DNA of 64,000 nt from Pseudomonas sp. CC6-YY-74 (GCF_002025205.1 NZ_CP019947.1:565501-629500); one strand, 5' to 3'; positions 55,198 to 64,000 are shown, counted from the stretch's first letter. Made by a program: numbers and translations. The notes: generated from the letters alone by a model not told the origin.

Positions 55198-56475
55198 TTA
55201 CAACACGCTCAGCGGGTATTCGACGATCAGGCGGAAGTCATTGACGTCGGAGCTGTAATGGGCATTCTGTGCGCCGTTGGCGCGCCAGGTGGCATTACGC
55301 ACGCGGAAGGACAGGTCCTTGGCGGCACCTTCCTGGATCACGTACTTGGCTTCGATGTCCAGTTCGTGCTCTTTGCCTTCGCCGGCACCGACTACACCCG
55401 TTTCGATATTGTCGCCATAGATGTAGCGAGTCATGAAGCTCAGGCCCGGTACGCCGTAGGTGGCCATATTCAGGTCGTAACGAGCCTGATAAGAGTGCTC
55501 ATCCTGACGGTCGAAGTCGGAGAACTGGACCGAGTTGGCCAGCCAGATAGTACCGTTACCGTCAATGCCGTAAACATATGCGCTGTCACCAGAGGAGCGC
55601 TGGTGAGCCAGGGTGAATTTGTGTGCACCCAGGGAGTAAGCAGCAGCCAAGCTCCAGATCTTGTTATCGACAACGCCGGACAGCTTGCGGCCTTGATCGT
55701 TAGTTTTGTAAGCGTTGAAGTCGAAGTTCAGGGCCTGATCTTCTGCCAGTGCAAGATTGTAGTTCAGGTTGACATACGTTTTCTTGAAGTGATCTTCGAC
55801 ATCGGAGGCGTGAATGGCGCCGCTGAAATTGTCGGTGAAGCTGTAGCTGGCGCCGACAATGTTGGCTTCGTTCAGGCCGAAGGTGTCGCGATCGGTGCTG
55901 GTTTGGCTGCTGAGGGCGGTGAAGCGACCTGCGGTCAACTCCAGGCCTTCGATTTCGTTGCTGGTCAGCAGGGTGCCAGTAGCAGTTTCAGGCAGGATGC
56001 GGCTGTCGTCAGTGCTGAATACCGGGCTGCCGACGAACTGGTTGCCGTATTTCAGTACGGTGTCGGAGATGCGGAACTTGATCGCGCCGCCAACTTCGGT
56101 CTGGGTGTCGTCACCGCGACCTTCGTCGGTGGTGTCGAACTGGCCAGTGCCATTGCGGCCACGGCCGCCGTCAATTTTGATGCTGCTCAGGCTGTGTACG
56201 TCGACGCCTACGCCTACGGTGCCTTGAGTGAAGCCGGACTTACCCAGAAGGCGGATACCCAGACCGGCTTCTTCGCGGTAGCCGTTATCGCCAGTGCCGG
56301 CAGTGTTGCTGGCGCCGTTACGGAAGTCGCGGTTCTGATACAGGATACGGTTGAAGATATTAAAGGTGCTGTCTTCAAGAAAGCCCTTGGATTCGGACTG
56401 GCTGGAGGCCATGGCCATTTGGGTACTGCCCGCTGCTACTGCGAGGGCGATTACGCTCCACTTCATCACTTGCAT
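55198..56475 (-). CDS. OprD-family outer-membrane porin
   Basis: 425 residues. Signal peptide (MQVMKWSVIALAVAAGSTQMAMA, cleavage ~23), then the OprD pattern: SKGFLEDSTFNIFNRILYQNRDF, SGFTQGTVGVGVDVHSL, WSLAAAYSLGAHKFTLAHQ, FRLIVEYPLSVL at the C-terminus (18-strand barrel family, amino acids and small acids). It lies at the P. aeruginosa oprD position (after proS and a thioesterase) but is shorter and divergent, so substrate is not claimed. ATG 56475 has AAGGAG 8 bases ahead. The leader has a hairpin. Confidence 0.9.
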   Translation of the reverse strand: MQVMKWSVIALAVAAGSTQMAMASSQSESKGFLEDSTFNIFNRILYQNRDFRNGASNTAGTGDNGYREEAGLGIRLLGKSGFTQGTVGVGVDVHSLSSIKIDGGRGRNGTGQFDTTDEGRGDDTQTEVGGAIKFRISDTVLKYGNQFVGSPVFSTDDSRILPETATGTLLTSNEIEGLELTAGRFTALSSQTSTDRDTFGLNEANIVGASYSFTDNFSGAIHASDVEDHFKKTYVNLNYNLALAEDQALNFDFNAYKTNDQGRKLSGVVDNKIWSLAAAYSLGAHKFTLAHQRSSGDSAYVYGIDGNGTIWLANSVQFSDFDRQDEHSYQARYDLNMATYGVPGLSFMTRYIYGDNIETGVVGAGEGKEHELDIEAKYVIQEGAAKDLSFRVRNATWRANGAQNAHYSSDVNDFRLIVEYPLSVL

Positions 56476-56506
56476 CGTGATTGCTCCTTTGGTTTAGAAA
56501 AGTTGC

Positions 56507-56535
56507 GCTGTCCAGTTGATTGTTATATGGACAGC
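56507..56535 (-). other. Hairpin in the leader of the porin gene
   Basis: GCTGTCCA (56507-56514) and TGGACAGC (56528-56535), perfect 8-bp arms with a 13-base AT-rich loop, ~32 bases ahead of the start codon. It could shape translation of the porin mRNA or be a regulator site. Confidence 0.5.
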
Positions 56536-56575
56536 TCTTTCTTTTTGTGTCGGCGCTAACTTATAGCACGCAGCT

Positions 56576-57219
56576 AAAGTTGGCGATAGTTGCAATCTAC
56601 TCCTTGCACTTTGTTCACGGTCATGTCGCAAAAGACGATGAAGCATGTCGCAATTCTGTAGATCCCCACGTGTATTTTGCAGCGCTGACGAATTCTGCAA
56701 TTTCGGTTGCTGGCAGCCGGGCTTTGTTGCTCGGTGGCACAGTATCCCCTGCGTCGCAGTAGCCTAAGGCAAAAATCGTGCTCAAAATTCTGAGTTTTCA
56801 TCATGGGTTGAGCTTTTGCCGGGGCTAGGCTTCTTCTGGCGAGCAATTGTAAAGGCGTTGTCGCCAGGTTTCATAGGGGTTGCAGGCACTCCTTGTCGCT
56901 TGTTCACGCGGCGAAGGGGTGGCTGGTCTGGCGTCTGTTGCTGAGTGTTTGACAGCATTCTGCTGGGGAGGGCGGGTTGCAGCGGTAACGCCTGCAGGGC
57001 TTTCCATTACGGTAGGAAACAAACTGTGCGCAATAATGGTGCGTGCTCTGATGGCGTGTGCTGCTGTATGGCGAGCTTGTGGCGCCTTTGCCGTGATCGA
57101 GTGCGCAGGTGAATCTACTGCGGCTCCCGCGTATCCTGCTGGCCCGTCGCGTAGCATGTCGGGTTTGTGCTTATGGCACTAAGCTTTGTCTATTCAATGG
57201 TCTGGCAGGAGGGTGGCCT
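56576..57219. other. 644-base gene-poor stretch between porin and HIT gene
   Basis: No frame with a ribosome site and natural protein composition was found. A 7-bp inverted repeat (CTGGCGA 56836-56842, TCGCCAG 56861-56867) is the clearest structure. Could hold promoter and regulator sites or an unrecognised small RNA. Confidence 0.45.
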
Positions 57220-57645
57220 ATGTTCGTTTTGGATCCGCGTTTGCAGCAGGACACTCTGCCGGTAGGCGATTTCGCGCTGTGCCGTTTATTGTTGATGAAT
57301 GACGCGCATTACCCCTGGTTTGTCCTGGTGCCCAGGCGCGAAGAGGTGAGCGAACTGTTTCAGCTCGACGCATTGGATCAACAAGCCTTGTGGCAAGAAG
57401 CCACGATGTTGGCAGAAACGCTGAAGGATGCCTTTGGTGCCGACAAGATGAATGTCGCAACCCTGGGTAATGTGGTCAGCCAGCTGCACATGCATGTGAT
57501 TGTTCGGCGTCGTGACGATGCAGCCTGGCCAGCGCCGGTGTGGGGTAAGCTGCCTGCGCAGCCGTATAACGATGAGCAGGTGCTGGTGATCAAGGACAGG
57601 TTGCGTCTGGTGTTGGCTGATAATTTCTGTTTTATCGAGGGCTGA
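57220..57645 (+). CDS. HIT-family (histidine triad) protein
   Basis: 141 residues. HIT fold with the triad region NVVSQLHMHVIVRRRDDAAW (H-x-H-x-x) and an N-terminal LMNDAHYPWFVLVPRR. It is a probable nucleotide hydrolase or transferase of the HIT superfamily; this short Pseudomonas type precedes slyX. ATG 57220 has AGGAGG ahead. The frame runs upstream to 57109, but the extension is not protein-like. Confidence 0.88.
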   Translation: MFVLDPRLQQDTLPVGDFALCRLLLMNDAHYPWFVLVPRREEVSELFQLDALDQQALWQEATMLAETLKDAFGADKMNVATLGNVVSQLHMHVIVRRRDDAAWPAPVWGKLPAQPYNDEQVLVIKDRLRLVLADNFCFIEG

Positions 57646-57648
57646 GGG

Positions 57649-57855
57649 ATGGACGCGGAACAACGAATCACCGATCTGGAAAGCCGGCTGGCTTTTCAGG
57701 ATGACACCATTCAAACGCTCAATGATGTACTGGTGGCGCAGCAGCGGGAATTGGAGCGCTTGCAGTTGCAGGTTGCGGCCTTGGCCAGGCGTCAGGAGGA
57801 AGTCGGCGGGCAGCTCGACTCGGCTGAAGAGGAGGCGCCACCGCCCCACTATTAA
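57649..57855 (+). CDS. slyX: SlyX family protein
   Basis: 68 residues, largely coiled coil: [45 protein letters not shown], ending in the acidic-proline tail EEEAPPPHY typical of SlyX. Function unknown. It starts 3 bases after the HIT gene (coupled). MITE copy B begins 2 bases after its stop. Confidence 0.93.
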   Translation: MDAEQRITDLESRLAFQDDTIQTLNDVLVAQQRELERLQLQVAALARRQEEVGGQLDSAEEEAPPPHY

Positions 57856-57857
57856 TT

Positions 57858-57987
57858 AGTGGTCTGTACGGTTAGTGGGTTAACTCAAAATCGCCGGCTT
57901 GAGTCTTGGCTCTGGGAGGCCCGGCCTCCTGCAAGGTTCCGGACAGGCTTAAGCCGTTGGATAAACGGATTACCCGATCAGGTCACT
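57858..57987. mobile_element. MITE-like element, copy B (130 bases), after slyX
   Basis: Ends AGTGGTCTGTACGGTTAGTG and (inward from the right) AGTGACCTGATCGGGTAATC pair imperfectly (18 of 29). Left ~55 and right ~30 bases match copy A (29777-30062); the interior is shorter and different, as in an internal deletion. No gene inside. Confidence 0.6.
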
Positions 57988-58010
57988 AGAACCGTCTTAT
58001 ACGTCTTATA

Positions 58011-58043
58011 AACAGAAAAGCCCGCATTGCGGGCTTTTCTGTT
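58011..58043 (+). terminator. Bidirectional terminator (15-bp arms) between slyX and the cold-shock gene
   Basis: AACAGAAAAGCCCGC-ATT-GCGGGCTTTTCTGTT, perfect, with built-in A and T runs. Serves slyX (+) and the cold-shock gene (-). Confidence 0.85.
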
Positions 58044-58054
58044 TTGCGCCGGAA

Positions 58055-58678
58055 TTAGCGGCGGGCGGGGGTGGCGGCAATCACATCTTCCGCTTGCAGG
58101 CCCTTGTCGCGTTGCATGACGGAGAATTCGACGCGCTGGCCTTCGACCAGTACCCGATGCCCTTCGCCACGAATTGCGCGGAAGTGCACGAAGATGTCGT
58201 CACCCGAGTCGCGGGAAATGAAGCCGAAACCTTTGGATGTATTGAACCACTTAACTGTGCCGGTTTCCCGATCGGTCATGTTATGCGTTGTGGCAGCGGC
58301 GTTGTCGCGGACTTTCAGGCGCAGGTTGGTCGCCAGGTGCAGCAGCACTGCGGCGAGCACGGTGAGCAGGCTGAATAGGGTGGCGGGCAGATCGACAATC
58401 GTTGGTAGAGGAGCCAGCAGGATCAAGGCTTGCAGCAATGTGCCCAATATCAGCAAGGCAGAAACCAGGTTTTGCAGTTGATGGCGCAGGTCGGCATGCC
58501 AGATAGGCAGTTGCGGTGCCAGGATCAAGTTAAGTAAGCCGAACAAGGCAAGGCTCAAGGCCTCTGGCTGTTGCAGAAATGGCAGGGTGTCATTGCTGAG
58601 GCTTGGTACAAATGACAGCAGCAGGGCGGTGAAGCCCGCTAGCAGGTGGACGATTTTCAACATATTCAATGAGCTCAT
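58055..58678 (-). CDS. Membrane protein with C-terminal cold-shock domain
   Basis: 207 residues. Four hydrophobic segments in residues ~5-125 ([73 protein letters not shown]) are followed by a full cold-shock domain: [48 protein letters not shown] (RNP1 KGFGFI, RNP2 IFVHF). It should tether a nucleic-acid-binding OB fold to the inner membrane. A related protein stands at this place in P. aeruginosa. Confidence 0.9.
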   Translation of the reverse strand: MSSLNMLKIVHLLAGFTALLLSFVPSLSNDTLPFLQQPEALSLALFGLLNLILAPQLPIWHADLRHQLQNLVSALLILGTLLQALILLAPLPTIVDLPATLFSLLTVLAAVLLHLATNLRLKVRDNAAATTHNMTDRETGTVKWFNTSKGFGFISRDSGDDIFVHFRAIRGEGHRVLVEGQRVEFSVMQRDKGLQAEDVIAATPARR

Positions 58679-58831
58679 TTATTAAAAGGATCGCAGGAAG
58701 AGCCGATTGCACAGGCATTGCCTTGAGTTGAGGGCGTGGTGGATGCGCACGTAGTCGGCCTATGCGCTGATCCAATGGCTCGGAGCAGCGGCACGGGACG
58801 TATTTAACAGCAAAGAGGTGAGCTACTCAAA

Positions 58832-59899
58832 TCAAGCGCTTAGGGCGCTTTCGCAGAGCTCGGGGTGTACCAGGTTGCGACCGTTGTGTTTGGCCTGGTA
58901 AAGCGCGTCATCGGCGCGGGTAAGCAGGCTTTCCAGATCATCGCCGGGTTTGGCCAGGGCGAAACCGAATGAGGCGCTGATGCTGTCGAGTACCTGATCG
59001 GAGCGGCGTACTTTTATACGCAGTGACTGGATTTTCATGCGCAGGCCTTCGGCGAAGGCGTATGCGCTCTGGGTGTCGAAGCATTCGCGAAGAATCACGC
59101 AGAACTCTTCGCCGCCGTAGCGTGCGGCGGTGGCGCGCGGTGGCAGTGCGTCGCGCAGCAGTTGACCGACATGCTGCAGAACCCGATCGCCGAGGGGGTG
59201 ACCATATTGATCGTTGAACTGTTTGAAATGGTCTATATCCAGCATTACCAGGGCCACGCCTTGATGTTCACCGATGAGTGCCTGTTCCATCAGGCGGGTA
59301 AAGGCGTGCCGGTTGAATACCTGGGTCAGGCTGTCGAGAGTTGCCGCGACGTGGGCGCGTTCCAGTTGGCCGCGCAGGTGCTGGATCTCGCTCTGCGCTG
59401 TACGTATGCGGTAGAGAAACTTCTCTTGCTGCTCCTGCATCAGTTGGGTGCTTTGTTGCAGGTCGTTCAATACGTTGGGCAGGTCATCGATGATCGGTTC
59501 TTGCAGTGCGGCGAGACCCTGTTCCAGGCTGGCTTGATAGTTGTGACTACCAACCACGCTGCGTGAGACGTCGTCTTCGATGCCATCAACCAGTTCGATG
59601 ACTTGTTGTTGGCCGGCGCGGGCCTCTTCGAGTTCGTGGCGAATGATGTAGTCGTGGAACAGTTTGACGGCTGCTTCCGCTGGAACGCTGTCGAAGTCTG
59701 TGACGATCTTGTCCAGGCGACGATTGAGTTCCGGCTCCTGGCCTTGGCTGTAGGTATACCAAAGGGCGTAGTGCAGCGGATTGGGTGGTATGCCATGACG
59801 CATCATCAAGGGCACGGCCTGCTTCAATAGGGCGGCTGCCGCGCGCGTGTCTTCGGGGTAACGCTCAAGAATACTGGGGGTTTTGTTTGGCTTGCTCAT
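58832..59899 (-). CDS. Cytosolic diguanylate cyclase (GGDEF)
   Basis: 355 residues. No TM; an N-terminal ~180-residue helical region (RYPEDTRAAAALLKQAVPLMMRHGIPPNPLHYALWYTYSQG, the pattern common to many Pseudomonas cyclases) with a coiled coil (LMQEQQEKFLYRIRTAQSEIQHLRGQLERA) drives dimerisation. The GGDEF domain holds DIDHFKQFNDQYGHPLGD and the active site ARYGGEEFCVIL. It should make c-di-GMP. ATG 59899; the frame opens at 59968 without a better site. Confidence 0.91.
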   Translation of the reverse strand: MSKPNKTPSILERYPEDTRAAAALLKQAVPLMMRHGIPPNPLHYALWYTYSQGQEPELNRRLDKIVTDFDSVPAEAAVKLFHDYIIRHELEEARAGQQQVIELVDGIEDDVSRSVVGSHNYQASLEQGLAALQEPIIDDLPNVLNDLQQSTQLMQEQQEKFLYRIRTAQSEIQHLRGQLERAHVAATLDSLTQVFNRHAFTRLMEQALIGEHQGVALVMLDIDHFKQFNDQYGHPLGDRVLQHVGQLLRDALPPRATAARYGGEEFCVILRECFDTQSAYAFAEGLRMKIQSLRIKVRRSDQVLDSISASFGFALAKPGDDLESLLTRADDALYQAKHNGRNLVHPELCESALSA

Positions 59900-60074
59900 G
59901 CACGTCACTGTGGCAAGTTGCGGATGGCTAAAGCATAGAACAAGCACCGGTCTTGCGCCTAGGCGCATTTCGGCCCAGGGCGATCCTGTTGCAAGTTCCA
60001 GGTAAAGACCGAGAGTGGTCTTTACCTGTTTGTTGTTTCAGGAACAGTAAACCCGTGTCGGGTCCGGAGACCTG

Positions 60075-60545
60075 TCAGGCGTCGAGCAGGCTGCGCAGCA
60101 TCCAGGCGGTTTTTTCATGCACTTGCATGCGCTGGGTCAGCACGTCTGCGGTAGGTTCGTCGCTGACCTTGTCGAGCAAAGGGAAGATCCCGCGAGCCGT
60201 ACGGATCACGGCCTCCTGGCCTTGAACCAGTTGTTTGATCATGTCGGTAGCGCTTGGTACGCCTTCCTCTTCCTTGATTGAGGACAGGCGTGCATAGGCT
60301 GCGTAGGTGCCGGGTGCTGGGAAACCCAGGGCGCGGATCCGCTCGGCGATCTGATCGACGGCCAGTGCCAGTTCGGTGTATTGCCCTTCGAACATCAGGT
60401 GAAGGGTGTTGAACATCGGGCCGGTGACGTTCCAGTGGAAGTTGTGGGTTTTCAAATACAGGGTGTAAGTGTCGGCGAGCAGGCGAGACAGGCCTTCAGC
60501 GATGGCGGCGCGATCCTGCTCAGCGATGCCGATATTGATTTCCAT
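60075..60545 (-). CDS. dps: Dps-family DNA-protection / ferritin-like protein
   Basis: 156 residues. Ferritin-like four-helix bundle with the Dps ferroxidase motif [27 protein letters not shown] (His pair plus acidic ligands across the dimer). It stores iron with H2O2 and protects DNA in stress. ATG 60545 with AAGGAG 7 bases ahead; the longer frame is rejected. It stands alone. Confidence 0.93.
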   Translation of the reverse strand: MEINIGIAEQDRAAIAEGLSRLLADTYTLYLKTHNFHWNVTGPMFNTLHLMFEGQYTELALAVDQIAERIRALGFPAPGTYAAYARLSSIKEEEGVPSATDMIKQLVQGQEAVIRTARGIFPLLDKVSDEPTADVLTQRMQVHEKTAWMLRSLLDA

Positions 60546-60678
60546 ACCATTTCTCCTTTCAGGTGGTTCGGAGCTTGTCTGGCTCCGCGATTGGGCAGAG
60601 CCTAGCATGGGCTCTGCAGGCTGGATCTTGGCTTATGTCAATAAGCGCCATTGTTTGAGGCTATGGGGCGTGTGGGGT

Positions 60679-61497
60679 TCAACGCTTGGGTATTAGCCTG
60701 GCCAGTAGTCTGGGGTAGGCGCTCGGCAGCAGGCGTTGAATCCAGTCGAGGAGGCGGGCGTCGTTGCCGATCAGGATGCGTGGGTATTTGCCTTTGATTC
60801 CTTTGACGATAACCCTGGCGGCCTGTTCCGCGGTGGTGTGGGCCAGCTTGTCGAAGTCTGCAGCTGCCCGACTGGCGTCGCATTGGCCGTTGATGCCCTG
60901 GTAAAAGCGCGCCGAGCGGGCGATGTCGGTTTTGATCCCGCCAGGGTGAACGCAACTGACCTGCACGTTGCTGCTGTGCAGTTCCTGCCTCAAGGCTTCG
61001 GTAAAGCCGCGGACGGCAAACTTGCTGGCGTTATATGCCCCCTGTGAGGGCATGCTGACGATGCCGAAAATGCTGGAGATATTGACGATGTGGCCTGCGT
61101 TGTTTTTCAGCAGGTGCGGCAGAAAGGCTTTGGTGCCGTGCACGACGCCCCAGAAATTGATGCCCATTATCCATTCGAAGTCCTGGTAGCTCAGGTTCGC
61201 AATGGTTTGTGACACGGCCACGCCGGCGTTGTTGATGATCAGGTGGGCGTTGCCGTGGTGGGCCAGTACGGCGTCGGCAAAGGCGAAGACTGATGTGCGA
61301 TCGGCTACATCGAGGACGTGGCTGCTGACCTGGCGGTCTTGCTGGCGCAAGGTGCTAGCGATGCTTTCCAGGTTGGCGGCATTTATGTCGGCCAGGGCCA
61401 GGTGGCAGCCTTGCTTGGCCAGTAGTTCGGCGAGGGCGCGGCCAATACCTGAACCTGCGCCGGTTATTACGGCTACCTTGCCTGCAAGCGATTGCAT
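60679..61497 (-). CDS. Short-chain dehydrogenase/reductase (SDR)
   Basis: 272 residues, classical SDR: TGAGSGIGRALAELL (cofactor, residues ~12), NNAGVAV, Ser in HIVNISSIFG, the catalytic YNASK (Y-x-x-x-K), and HPGGIKTDIA. The Asp in LADINAANL suggests NAD(H) preference. The C-terminus (WIQRLLPSAYPRLLARLIPKR) is hydrophobic/basic and may touch membranes, as in lipid or retinol-like SDRs. Substrate unknown. ATG 61497. Confidence 0.9.
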   Translation of the reverse strand: MQSLAGKVAVITGAGSGIGRALAELLAKQGCHLALADINAANLESIASTLRQQDRQVSSHVLDVADRTSVFAFADAVLAHHGNAHLIINNAGVAVSQTIANLSYQDFEWIMGINFWGVVHGTKAFLPHLLKNNAGHIVNISSIFGIVSMPSQGAYNASKFAVRGFTEALRQELHSSNVQVSCVHPGGIKTDIARSARFYQGINGQCDASRAAADFDKLAHTTAEQAARVIVKGIKGKYPRILIGNDARLLDWIQRLLPSAYPRLLARLIPKR

Positions 61498-61596
61498 ATA
61501 GCTCCCTGAGTCGAGCTTGCGCTCTGCTATCTGTGTGAGTGGTGCAGTGACTGTGCCGGCGAGCTTAGGCAGGCGTGCTGGTCTGGCGCAAGGGAC

Positions 61597-62715
61597 TCAG
61601 CAATGCGCGAGGGCTGGGAGTTGCTGCAGGGTACGGTTGAATACGTCGACCCAGTGCGGGCTGAATTGCTGGCCTGCCAGGCCGTTGATTTCGAGGATGG
61701 CGCGCAGTAGCGGGCGCTTGCTCAAGGTTTGGTGGGCGCGTTCATGGGTGCGTGCATCGAAGGTGTCGACGATATTGAGGATCAGGGCGCCGGGGCGGAT
61801 ATCACGCTCCTGCAGGCCGTCGGGGTAGCCGCTGCCGTCGGCATGCTCGTGGTGTTGCCGGACGATGTCGGCGGCTGCATCCCAGCAGGGCATCCGTTTC
61901 AACAAGTCGTAAGTCAAGTGTGGGTGTGATTGCATCTGCTGGCGCTCTTCGTCATTGAGGCGGGCTTCCTTGTGCAGCGTGTCCAGCGGTAGAAAGGCCA
62001 TGCCCAGGTCATGTAGGCATACCGCCGCCGCCAGTTGTGCGGGGTGTTCCGGTGTATTGCCAAGCTGGTTGATGGCCAAGGCCAGATCCAGTTGGCGTAG
62101 GCCTCGACCCTGCCAGTAGTGCGAGCGATGCTCGCTGGCCAGCATCAGGTCGATGAAAAACAGCAGGTCTGGATCCATCGCAATGCCGTGCTGCTTGAGT
62201 AGTTCCGTCGCCTGCGGGTCGTTCCTGGCTGTAGGGGTGGGCAGGTGGCTGTTGGGGTCGAGTTGTTGCAACAGCGAGCGACGAACCTCGGCCTGTCGGG
62301 AAGCGGGTGCAGCGGCCAGTTCGCGCAAGGCTTGGCTGAGTGCATGGAGCTGCGGGTGATCGAGGCGGGCAGTGGCGCCGCCAAGGCCCTGGGCTATCAG
62401 CTCTTTGAGGTGATCCAGGGACACCAGCAGAATGTCGCCGAGCAAGCTGTCAAAGTTCAAGCGCGCCTCGCGCAGGCAATCCAGGACATCCTCCATGGCC
62501 TGTGGCAGGGGCATCAGGGCGTTCAGGCCGATGTAGCCCAAGTTACCCTTGAGGGTATGTACCTGGCGGAACAGATCGCGCAGCTTCTCTTTATCATCGG
62601 GGCAGTGATCCAGTTCGATAAGCAGTTGTTCGCAGCGCTGAAACTGTTCCGCGGCTTCCTGGCGAAAATCTTCCAGCACATCATTGGACAGTTCGCTGGA
62701 ACTGGATTTGATCAT
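61597..62715 (-). CDS. Hpt-HD-GYP protein (c-di-GMP phosphodiesterase type)
   Basis: 372 residues. An N-terminal Hpt domain carries His in VHTLKGNLGYIGLNALMP (~52). The C-terminal HD-GYP domain has HD in AAVCLHDLGMAFLP, QSHPHLTYDLL, QHHEHADGSGYPDGL and VDTFDARTHERAH. The usual HDIGK lysine is Met here; the GYP part is intact. It is likely to hydrolyse c-di-GMP and to receive phosphoryl groups from an unlinked kinase. ATG 62715 with GGAGAG ahead; the long frame to 62979 is rejected since it would cross the aspS promoter region. Confidence 0.86.
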   Translation of the reverse strand: MIKSSSSELSNDVLEDFRQEAAEQFQRCEQLLIELDHCPDDKEKLRDLFRQVHTLKGNLGYIGLNALMPLPQAMEDVLDCLREARLNFDSLLGDILLVSLDHLKELIAQGLGGATARLDHPQLHALSQALRELAAAPASRQAEVRRSLLQQLDPNSHLPTPTARNDPQATELLKQHGIAMDPDLLFFIDLMLASEHRSHYWQGRGLRQLDLALAINQLGNTPEHPAQLAAAVCLHDLGMAFLPLDTLHKEARLNDEERQQMQSHPHLTYDLLKRMPCWDAAADIVRQHHEHADGSGYPDGLQERDIRPGALILNIVDTFDARTHERAHQTLSKRPLLRAILEINGLAGQQFSPHWVDVFNRTLQQLPALAHC

Positions 62716-62800
62716 GGGTGCTCTCCGTAGGGGTTGGGTGAGTATAGACGGCTCGGTAAACGTGCTTGGGCTGGCGGCTGCAAGTGACGGCTTAACCATA

Positions 62801-62806
62801 TATAAT
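62801..62806 (+). promoter_or_regulatory. Candidate -10 box for aspS
   Basis: TATAAT at 62801, ~190 bases before the aspS start, with no good -35 (CTGCAA at 17 bases). Two hairpins follow in the leader: CCCGCG...CGCGGG and GGCGCA-AG-TGCGCC. Confidence 0.4.
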
Positions 62807-62996
62807 CCCGCGCTTTGCCGCGAAACGCGGGTTGAGGGCGGTCTGGCGCAAGTGCGCCGTTGGTCGATTGCTGGCCCCGTCCAATACAGTAATTGCAGAA
62901 AATACCGTGTGAATCTGCCGCCAGGCATGACCTCGGACAAGCGCCGCGCTCCACGCGGCCCAACGAATTCAAGACTCAAGAGAAGCGACTACCACC

Positions 62997-64000
62997 ATGA
63001 TGCGTAGCCATTATTGCGGCCAACTGAACGAGAGCCTGGACGGTCAGGAAATCACCCTTTGCGGTTGGGTGCACCGCCGCCGTGACCATGGCGGGGTGAT
63101 CTTCCTCGACATCCGTGACCGCGAAGGCCTGGCTCAGGTGGTGTTCGACCCGGATCGTGCCGAGACCTTTGCCGCCGCGGATAAAGTGCGCAGCGAGTAT
63201 GTGGTGAAAATCACCGGCAAGGTGCGCCTGCGTCCCGCCGGTGCCGGTAATGCCAACATGGCCAGCGGCGCCATCGAAGTGCTCGGTTATGAATTGGAAG
63301 TGCTGAACGAGGCGGAAACCCCGCCGTTCCCGCTCAATGAATACACCGATGTCGGCGAAGAAACCCGCCTGCGTTACCGCTTTATCGACCTGCGCCGTCC
63401 GGAAATGGCGGCCAAGTTGAAGCTGCGTTCGAGTATTACCACCAGCATCCGTCGCTACTTGGACGAGAACGGCTTCCTCGATGTGGAAACGCCGATCCTC
63501 ACTCGCGCCACCCCTGAGGGCGCGCGTGACTACCTGGTGCCGAGTCGCACCCACGCCGGCAGTTTCTTCGCTCTGCCGCAGTCGCCGCAGCTGTTCAAGC
63601 AGCTGTTGATGGTCGCCGGCTTCGATCGCTACTACCAGATCGCCAAGTGCTTCCGCGACGAAGACCTGCGCGCCGACCGTCAACCGGAATTCACCCAGAT
63701 CGACATCGAGACCAGCTTTCTCGATGAAGCCGACATCATGGGCATTACCGAGAAGATGATCCGCCAGCTGTTCAAGGAGGTGCTGGACGTCGAGTTCGCC
63801 GATTTCCCGCACATGACCTTCGCAGAAGCCATGTGCCGCTACGGCTCGGACAAGCCGGACCTGCGTATCCCGCTGGAGCTGGTGGATGTCGCCGATCAGC
63901 TCAAGGACGTCGATTTCAAGGTGTTCAGCGGTCCGGCCAACGACCCGAAATGCCGGGTTGCGGCGTTGCGCGTGCCAGGCGGCGCGAGCACGCCGCGCAA
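62997..64000 (+). CDS. aspS: Aspartyl-tRNA synthetase, N-terminal part (runs off the window)
   Basis: The first ~334 residues are present. The OB-fold anticodon domain ([51 protein letters not shown]) is followed by the class II core: [82 protein letters not shown] (motif 2) and the start of the GAD domain. In Pseudomonas this is the non-discriminating type, also charging tRNA-Asn for GatCAB. Start ATG 62997. The residue after NDPK is Cys; P. aeruginosa, as I recall, has Gly. Confidence 0.95.
   Translation, partial: MMRSHYCGQLNESLDGQEITLCGWVHRRRDHGGVIFLDIRDREGLAQVVFDPDRAETFAAADKVRSEYVVKITGKVRLRPAGAGNANMASGAIEVLGYELEVLNEAETPPFPLNEYTDVGEETRLRYRFIDLRRPEMAAKLKLRSSITTSIRRYLDENGFLDVETPILTRATPEGARDYLVPSRTHAGSFFALPQSPQLFKQLLMVAGFDRYYQIAKCFRDEDLRADRQPEFTQIDIETSFLDEADIMGITEKMIRQLFKEVLDVEFADFPHMTFAEAMCRYGSDKPDLRIPLELVDVADQLKDVDFKVFSGPANDPKCRVAALRVPGGASTPR

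Noticed and set aside
56825..57157. 110-residue minus-strand frame in the porin-HIT gap
   Set aside because: Ala/Arg/Pro/Thr-rich with no ribosome site; looks like noise, though its C-terminal NPYETWRQRLYNC is slightly protein-like.
62716..62979. N-terminal extension of the Hpt-HD-GYP protein
   Set aside because: Would run through the aspS leader and promoter; the ATG at 62715 has a ribosome site and starts directly before the Hpt domain.

Overview
The window is chromosomal DNA of a Pseudomonas-type gammaproteobacterium. GC is high, and the long block gacS/ldhA, cysM, rlmD, relA, mazG, purN-purM, perM-hda, wrbA-arsC, thioredoxin, acylphosphatase, proS, OprD porin, HIT protein, slyX, cold-shock protein, dps and aspS follows the gene order known from P. 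aeruginosa. Both edges cut genes: a hydantoinase B subunit on the left and aspS on the right.

1-10020 is catabolic. The end of a hydantoinase/oxoprolinase pair (hyuB-hyuA) and an AraC-type regulator are followed by a glutarate/omega-amino-acid module: csiR (GntR repressor), divergent csiD (glutarate 2-hydroxylase), lhgO (L-2-hydroxyglutarate oxidase, frameshifted as given), a class III omega-aminotransferase and gabD. Together these would take 5-carbon and 4-carbon omega-amino acids (lysine degradation, GABA) to glutarate or succinate, and glutarate to 2-oxoglutarate.

10020-17020 holds small envelope and stress genes: a Asp/His/Arg-rich lipoprotein, a small secreted protein, an exported MsrB-MsrA operon, a diguanylate cyclase, a GNAT enzyme, a 42-residue basic peptide, a lipoprotein and a stand-alone di-iron (ODP/MBL) protein. 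17380-20320 is a respiratory cassette: an ANR/DNR-type box, nirK (copper nitrite reductase with a fused cytochrome c domain, frameshifted as given), nirV and an SCO copper chaperone. Next are a membrane fusion of a degenerate phosphoesterase to a GT4 glycosyltransferase, a DCC protein, rimO and a frameshifted cytochrome b561.

25480-26205 carries four identical initiator tRNA genes, each with its own promoter and terminator, in about 201-bp tandem units. From 26465 to the right end the core block runs: DNA polymerase IV, META lipoprotein, ldhA, gacS, cysteine synthase B, rlmD, relA, mazG, purines, hda, the wrbA/arsC group, translation (proS, aspS), the porin, stress genes (dps, cold shock) and c-di-GMP genes (GGDEF, Hpt-HD-GYP, PilZ-like).

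Three genes (lhgO, nirK, cybB) are each broken by one missing base in a G or C run. This shared signature points to sequence error as much as to real decay. Less expected features are the pseudo-phosphoesterase/GT4 fusion, a pair of MITE-like repeats (one filling the whole gacS-ldhA interval), the NirK cassette with a divergent di-iron protein, and several long perfect palindromes.
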